From the NCBI GenBank assembly GCA_964017235.1, contig OZ024927.1:29469160-29533159 (forward strand): a stretch of DNA of 64,000 nt, read 5' to 3'. Shown one piece after another: positions 57,155 to 64,000 of the stretch. Made by a program: the position numbers and the translations under genes. The first letter of the stretch is position 1. Every line of letters begins with the position of its first letter. The stretch is from Sabellastarte sp. h YS-2021 (Eukaryota > Annelida > Polychaeta > Sabellida > Sabellidae). Under the pieces are notes generated by a model. It was not told the DNA's origin, made no database searches, and saw only the letters and a list, made by a program, of their open reading frames with translations.

Positions 57155-58720
57155 GGCACACACTGATTCTCGAATCCAGATTTCTGATTTCATAATCTGT
57201 GGTAGTGCTAACTATAAAAATAGAAAGATTTAAAAGTGGGGTCAGTCATATTCTAAATACTAAATCAAGTGTATTTACTGGAAAAATTAGATACCAACAT
57301 TTTGAACAAATATTCCAATGCCTCTTCTTTACACCACTTAAATCTTATTGATATCATTTTCAATTAGGCAAAGTAAGAAAGCAAATGGTCATGAAAGGAT
57401 GTGAGATAAATATGTTTACCAAGAGTAAAATGTGAAATAGTTTTCTTTCATTTAGTGGTAAAAATAATCATGCTTGATAAATACAGGCTATTTGACCCAC
57501 ATCTTTCACACGGATTGAATATATGTAAATGAATATGCTTTCAGGAAGAATATTTGACAAGTGTTCCTAAAACATTAATTATATATATTCAGAAGATCTT
57601 CGCAGAGGTGTAACCTACTATTAGATTTCTGTATTCTTTTGACCTATGTATTTAATTTCATTTACACTTTTAAGATGTTTGGGTGTCTATTCACCACTTA
57701 AAAGCACCAAAATAAAGATCTCTACGTAGATTTGTTAAAGATATTCAACATTGAGGGTTGTAAATAAGATAGCTGCAAGTGTACATTAAGAGAACAATTT
57801 ATGATATCAGCTCTGGAGAATTAAAAATCTTTTTTCTTCATCATGAATGTAAACATTGAAACCACCCTTATTATAACTCAATTTGCGGATAGTGTGTAAA
57901 ATGTTTACAATCAAATTAAGACTTAATATACATTCCCTGTCTAAAGTTTAAAGTTTTTGAATTGCTTAATACTTCATTCTAATGATAAAATATGCCATAA
58001 GTCCTGCATCGGTATCTTCTTTGAAGTCATAAATTTAATGATTTGACTATAAAGTGAATATAGGGAACACCTGAGGGAAACACACTCTCCTCACATCTTT
58101 GAGGCCAATGGTTCAAGTCTTGGACATGTATGTAAGTGAAAAAATTGGTAGCCTGTTACCAATGCCTGGTGGTTGTGCAATAAAAAAAACTTCAATAAAC
58201 AATATTTTATCAAGCAATTAGGCCAAATGAACAAAGTTTATAACAAAATAGGAAGAAATATTTTAAAAAGAGTATGAGTAGGTGATCATGATGAAGATGA
58301 ACATGTGGAAATGTGGCTGGAACTAAAAACCATCCTTATTACTTGAAAAAAATCCTGAACTGCTTAAAAATTACCTCGTTTTCTTTAAATGTCAAGGTAA
58401 AATCTGGATCAACAAATATATTATGCTTCATTTCCTTCAGCCCAGCAATTGCCCCTTACATTTTTGACCTGTAAAAGCCCAAAAGGCACAGGCTGCAGAA
58501 AAAGACTATGTACAAGAAATCAACTGCCAGAATACATCTGAGCTCTTCAGATTGTCGCTTATGAAAAAAAATAATCTAAGTCAGGTTTATTCAATTGAAT
58601 TGAAACTTTGACAGATAAAAGTGAACATTGTTACAATACATTATAAGCTGTTGAAAGCAGTGTCAAATTTAAAATCTTTTATGTCCTATCAATTTCTGGA
58701 GAATATACAGTAAGAAATTC
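57155..58720. other. AT-rich sequence, possible weak SINE head at 58070-58130
   Basis: 'ctcacatctttgaggccaat' followed by 'ggttcaagtcttgg' hints at a B box, but no A box is clear. The remainder has no recognised feature. Confidence 0.4.
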
Positions 58721-59007
58721 CAGTTAGTTAACTTGTATATTCAAGTTAGCTAACTCGTATATTCAAGTTAGTTAACTGGTATTTTCAAGTTAGTAACTTA
58801 TATATTCCAGTTACTAACTCGTATATTCCAGTTAGCTAACTCGTATATTCAAGTTAGCTAACTCGTATATACAAGTTAGTTAACTGGTATATTCAAGTTA
58901 GGTAACTGGTATTTTCAAGTTAGTAACTTGTACATTCAAGTTACTAACTCGAATATTCCAGTTATTAACTTGAATATTCAAGTTAACTAACTCGTATATT
59001 CAAGTTA
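58721..59007. repeat. 21-22 bp palindromic minisatellite, ~14 units
   Basis: Units of the form caagttag(c/t)taactcgtatatt repeat about 14 times with substitutions and one-base deletions. Each unit contains a 12 bp palindrome AGTTAGCTAACT (or AGTTAGTTAACT, or the shortened AGTTAGTAACT), so the array is also an array of small hairpins. Confidence 0.9.
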
Positions 59008-61660
59008 GTAAAATAAAAAAACTTTGGCAGTTCAGAGCTTCCGTACTATTTAATTAATTAATAATAAAATTATTTCTTTATATGACATGTTTATGTAGAT
59101 AATAGTATATTATTCTGGTCCCTAAAGATTCCATCTTAGAAGGTTCGTTAAACTGTATAACTTTATTAGGATATAAATTAAGAATAGCTAGACATATTTC
59201 CCCGATACCCTTTTCAGATTAATTGGCACTGACACATGGATGAACGTATATATGTTTGTTAGTAATACATGCAGCACTTCTGACAGTTGAGGACTTACAA
59301 TAATTAACAAGGTGTACCTTTTTATCAACACTTATGCATTTAACCAGGTGTGGTGAAACGGAATGAACAAGAGATGGCTGAGCCATTTTTATCCCTTGAA
59401 TAACATGTCATACATGTGTAATCTTAACACGTTTGTTCTTCAACCATGTTAGTGTTGGCAAAACAAGTTATTATTCTTCCCCAAGGGGAGATTTCTCACC
59501 TGACTTAAACATTGTTTCCATATTTCAGGTTTTTTAACACTGATGTGGAAATGGAATCATAACTGGAACCCAAATTTCTATTCACATTTCTGTGGTTAAT
59601 TTCACACTTGATGAGGTTTTATTCCACTGATGTAGTATTCTAACTGCCAAATACTTAAATATTGGTTAAATAAAACATATAGAGTTCTATTGTACAACTT
59701 AAAATAACACCCTCTTCTTTAATATTAATCCCAAATAGGTTGTGGGTCTGTTTTAATTGACTTAGGTTAGTTTTTTACTGTAGTGTCTCAGTATTTTGTC
59801 TAAGATTATTGAAACTTTCAAATAAAACAATGAAAATGCATTGAATAAAAATCACTGTAAACTGGAAAGTATTTGTCCATCTCACATGTCCCATATCTGC
59901 TGCTGAAATCACACAGCTTGAAACCATTCTAAAATTTATATTTGAATTACATTACCATTATTATGTGAATGTGAAATGGGCTTTACAGAATGCAAGTAAG
60001 ATTTGTTACTTCATATTGTGGTAATTATAATACATAATTATCATAAATAGCAACATGGCTATGTAAACCAGCAATTTATATAAACTGTTTGAAATACATG
60101 TTTAAATAGCTCTAACACTAGGGTATAAAATAGAAGGAAGTAAGTGCCAAACAATAAGCAACAGAAAATCCAGGAAGGCAGAAATGAGTGAAGAAAAAAA
60201 TGAACATTTGGATAATAGAAAGCCAAAAGATATAATTTCCGGTGTAATAAATCGCATTCTACACCAGGTGGTTATTTCAGCTGGGCATTGTTCATAACCC
60301 TGGAATATTATGATGTTTTTGAATTTTCAATATAATATGGCAATCAGGTTATGTGTATTGCCCAGTTTTCAAAATTTCATTGCTTTGACATTAATCAGCT
60401 GTATGAGTTTTTTTCACGAGAAACGTTTCATGAGAAAGTCTTAGTGGATTTACAAGTGATTTATACTAAAAAATCTAAAATTTGCCACCTCAGAATACGT
60501 CAGGTAATTCTGTAAAGAAAATGATGCTTTGTCTTAAACTTGGTATATTTCAGTTCAAAAAGCCTTGATTTACCATACATTCAACAAATCTCAACTCAAT
60601 TCATTATTTTTATTAGTATTTCTACATGTGGCGAATTTCAGATATATGGCAAATTTTAGATTTCTTACTCTAAAATTTGGCATTTAATTACTCTCACCTT
60701 GGTGGCTGTGGGTTCAAATCTTGCTGATAGCAGCATATGGGAAGTACTGAGGTCCTGATATAGCCTTACCTGATGAAGAGGACATAACATCTGAACTTTG
60801 ACCTTTGACCTTTTGGGTGACACTTGTGGTCTGCTACATGAAAACCAACATTCTTAAACAACAACATGTTCAGGTGAGATATATTTGCATGATGAAGTAA
60901 ACACGGCAAATGAAATCGGGGATGAAATTATGGAAGTGAAAGAGATTCTTTGTGACAATATTAATGTAATCGCCGTGTGTCTACATACAACATGATCATT
61001 ATAGATTATGACAGCCTCCTTGTGTACACATATAGGATAGGTAGATCAACCTGTTTAATGTCTGTACCTTTAGGGTGAAATATAAAACGAGCATTCTTGG
61101 AAGGATTCAACCTTTTATTGGCATTTTTCATACTGAACAGGTAAAATAGAATTTTCATTGTGTTGTTCTGTTATTCAGGTAAATATTTGAATGAACATGT
61201 TGGTAAATATTGATTAAGGTTTTAAAAATATTATGTCAATAGGCATTTAGGTATTTGTAGTATGTGATGCCATACCAATAAAAGCCTATTGTTAATCAAA
61301 GGACAATCCATTCCAACCAACCTATAGAATGATAGAAGGATCACCTTTCCCTAAATCTTTTTCATTTATTTAAATTATTGTATATTTTCAGTTCAACTTA
61401 GTATTGGAAATTCTACATTGAAACTCAATGATCATTTGTTAATTATTTCTCTATACAAGGATTTACTGACCGTTGCCTATGAAAATTCAAACAGACATTC
61501 AGAATTTTCTGTTCAACTAGATTTCTGCCTCCCTCCTTCCCCAGGTCACTTCCTGGCACAACGTGAAGTGGGAAATTTGGTAGTTGCTTGCCAGTGGTTT
61601 TCAATTCAGAATCGAGCCTGGCTGAAGGCTTAGGAGTACATATGTTTTCAAACATATACA
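59008..61660. other. AT-rich sequence, possible SINE head at 60690-60830
   Basis: 'ccttggtggctgtgggttcaaatcttgc' (60699-60725) contains a good B box GGTTCAAATC with a poor A box. No gene was recognised in the remainder. Confidence 0.4.
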
Positions 61661-61880
61661 TGGGGCTTGTGAGTGTAGTGGGTAACCTGCTCAACTCCCG
61701 CTTCTGAGGTGTGCAGTTCTTGTTCTATGTGAGAAAGTTGTTTACTGTATGATGCCTGGCAGTTTACAATGCAGAATCTTGACCATCTAATATGTACTGG
61801 TTTCCTCTGCTCTTAAAACTGCCCATCGTGATATAACCTGTACAATATGTTGAAACCATATTAGACCCAAATAAATTATA
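61661..61880 (+). repeat. tRNA-derived SINE
   Basis: The head 'gtgtagtgggtaacctgctc' and a diverged B box are followed by the body 'gatgcctggcagtttacaat' and a tail 'gttgaaaccatattagaccc' with 'aaataaatt'. The tail matches the 3' end of the 5S-derived SINE at 38991-39265 (atattgaaagcaacattaaaccc). Diverged. Confidence 0.5.
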
Positions 61881-62036
61881 AACATGAACACAGATATTTC
61901 TTATTCATGAATCATCTATAGATGTTAGAAAATATAAGCTCAGCAGCAATAGCAGACTCTCTCACTTAGGTATATGCTTGTGTAAAATGCAGTACATATA
62001 CATATGAGAGTACATAATGCAAACTGGAAACTTTTG
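61881..62036. other. Spacer, no feature seen
   Basis: AT-rich, nothing recognised. Confidence 0.4.
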
Positions 62037-62350
62037 AGGTGGGTTGCATGTAACCAACCCACCCATTAGATTGATCTGTCCAATGTCCGACATCAATCCA
62101 TCTGTCTGTCAACATTTTGGTTTCCAGACTCTAACTGAAGAGGCATAAGTTGATAGATTGAAACTGGACAGGGTGGCAGGACACAACCTGGGCTAGATAG
62201 CTTTTGAAATTGTTTGCCAATTTGAAAAAAAAACATCATGGCCACCATGGTTGCCATCATGGAATTCCATTTCCAGATTCCAACTTGAAAACATTTGTGG
62301 TTGTCAATTTCAAACTTGACGGTGACTTGACTTGTTGTCTATAACCCCAT
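62037..62350 (+). repeat. Repeat with hairpin head and TGTCCG words, like the start of 41756
   Basis: An inverted repeat gtgggttg..caacccac (62039-62063) precedes 'gtccaatgtccgacatcaat' and 'ctgtctgtcaac', then a unit with 'ggtttccagactctaactga', 'ttgatagattgaaactggac' and 'aacatcatggccaccatggt'. The order (hairpin, TGTCCG-rich stretch, long unit with a 'gcc' motif) parallels the left end of the element at 41756-45093, but the sequence differs. The right end was not found. Confidence 0.4.
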
Positions 62351-64000
62351 TTTCTTCTTTGTATAATTCCCTTAATTAAGATATTTGAACCTTTAGCAAG
62401 GCTATGCAGAAACTTGACCAACTACAATTGCACTGCTTTCACTGCTTTACTCCATTCACCCAGCTACTTGTCATAATATGACCAATACAGAATTGTTCAA
62501 AGTCATTGTGAACCCATATCAATTAATCAATCTAACATCATAATTTGTAAAGATGAAAGTCCCTGATCATATATCGTTGTTCAGATTTACTTAATAAAAC
62601 TGTGCTCTTTTATTATCCTTGGTTTTATGACTATTCTGTGATGACAGTGATAACAAAAATGTTGTCCCTTTTTTTCTTAAATTAATTAAACAGCCAGTAG
62701 TTTGTTTGCCTTTGACGATCTGAAGCTGCCTGTGAGCAATCAATTTTATGACTGTCTAACCTTGCTATTTGACACATCAAGTTGAAGACCAAACTCTATC
62801 TGAGCTTTGTTTTTATTTTCAGTTTAATATATATATATATTTCATGCAATAAGTTTTATACCAGTTGACATTCAAGAATTCCTTGGTGGGGAGATAATAC
62901 AATTTATACTTGAAATCAGTGACTCAAATCAAGTGTAATCTTGAAACTTGGAAATTTTATTTTAAATGTAGCTTTTATAAGCTACAATACATACCTATTG
63001 TAACCATATGCTTTACCGGTGGTTGACCACGGGAAGCTTCCAACCAGAGTAAAATTGAAAACTATTACCCGTGAAATTCAGATAGACGGGGCTATCCGGA
63101 GTACTGGTCACGGGGAATGCCGGTGATATAGTACCGGTGCCAGTAAACACGCACCTGCTGGCTTGGCCACATGACCTAGGGAACCTATCAGATTGTTCCC
63201 ATGAGCACTTCCTCCTTTGAAGTTGATTCGAACAAATTTAAACTACTTGGAACAGAGATTCAGTTAGGTGGGAATCTGACCATGGGATTTTATGAGTGAT
63301 ATCAACATTTGATAATAAATATATCATATTTTGTGATTTTATAAACAGTAACATAAATAAAATCAACATAAATGATGTGCATAAAACTTTTAATCTTAGT
63401 TTGAGTAAGTGCTTATTTAGAGTGGAGAATCTTAACAACTTACCTGTGTACTTAATGTATTTTACAGGAACTTAACAGAATAACTTATTAAGTTTTGGGG
63501 CACAATTTGCAATAATATTTGTTCCATGACAATATTTAGCGTCCATCACAGGGATGCTTAAACAGTTTTAGGCACATTTATAGTGATCCCTTGGCAAGTT
63601 TTAAAAGCCAGGATTACATATTCAAAATGTACATGTATTCACAATAAAATTGTAATGAAGGTGGCCTGTTTTATTTCAGGTGGGCTTCTATTAAAGCCTG
63701 GGTAATTTTGTGGAAAGTTATTGTCATGGTTGGACATATAAGAGTCATTTCCTGACAATATCATGTAGTAGTTTTCCCAAAGCTGTTAGGTCTGCAGTAG
63801 CTTGAAATAAAACTACTAAACTACCTGCAAAAAGCAATAAGGACTTGATCTATGTCAAATTGGCATGCTAGGTAATATTCTGCTGTCAGATCATAACATT
63901 AATCTTATTGCTACTGTCTACGATTGGTTTTTGGTCCATCATAAAAGGGGGTTTTACATGATAATTAAATTGATTTTATTTTCACGCCTTTTGACATTTA
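62351..64000. other. AT-rich sequence with a GC-richer patch at 63010-63180
   Basis: The patch contains 'accggtgg', 'gaccacgggaagcttcc', 'tggtcacggggaatgccgg' and 'accggtgcc', loosely repeated. Its role is unknown. The frame 63238-63438 is random-like. A (ta)n run lies at 62826-62841. Confidence 0.4.

Overview
The window is AT-rich (roughly two thirds A+T by eye) eukaryotic, animal-type DNA. It carries non-LTR retrotransposon fossils, tRNA- and 5S-derived SINEs, many miniature inverted-repeat elements and a complete PIF/Harbinger transposon with its two-gene set. There are no bacterial operons and no rRNA genes. SINE tails of the type 'ttgaaagcaacattaaaccc' and head-to-tail elements opening with a CCACC..GGTGG hairpin suggest a marine invertebrate, perhaps a lophotrochozoan. 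That assignment is an inference, not a measurement.

Layout. 1-2160: the left edge cuts a minus-strand retroelement with a gag-like ORF. The start of a second ORF lies in the -1 frame, at a textbook slippery heptamer. 2596-3560: an old dispersed repeat split by a ~590 bp MITE; a second, inverted copy of the MITE lies at 32996-33569. 8487-15006: a nest of elements. An outer GTTCACACTA repeat surrounds a Ginger-like element (43 bp perfect terminal inverted repeats, TATA target duplication, only a Cys-rich integrase tail left). That element in turn contains a full Harbinger transposon (9469-14371) with a MADF-type DNA-binding protein and an intact DDE transposase in convergent orientation, flanked by unusual GC-rich subterminal repeats. 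15007-41750: mostly unique AT-rich DNA with SINEs, LINE fossils, palindrome clusters and MITEs. 41753-45096: a short-TIR element flanked by TTA that encloses ~16.5 copies of a 169 bp tandem repeat with a three-unit higher-order period. 45097-64000: more MITEs, an L2/CR1-like LINE 3' end (53303-53817), tRNA-Met-like and other SINEs, a 14-copy palindromic minisatellite, and one short segment (50764-50926) that could be a host-gene exon.

How the parts work together. The only genes likely to be functional are the Harbinger pair: in this superfamily the transposase and the Myb/MADF-like protein act jointly on the element ends. The retroelement at the left edge may still encode an intact gag-like protein. 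No host gene can be named; if the window lies within or between host genes, it is intronic or intergenic. A recurrent theme is clusters of a single ~20 bp palindrome, a different palindrome in each cluster, several of them inside or at the ends of MITE-like elements.
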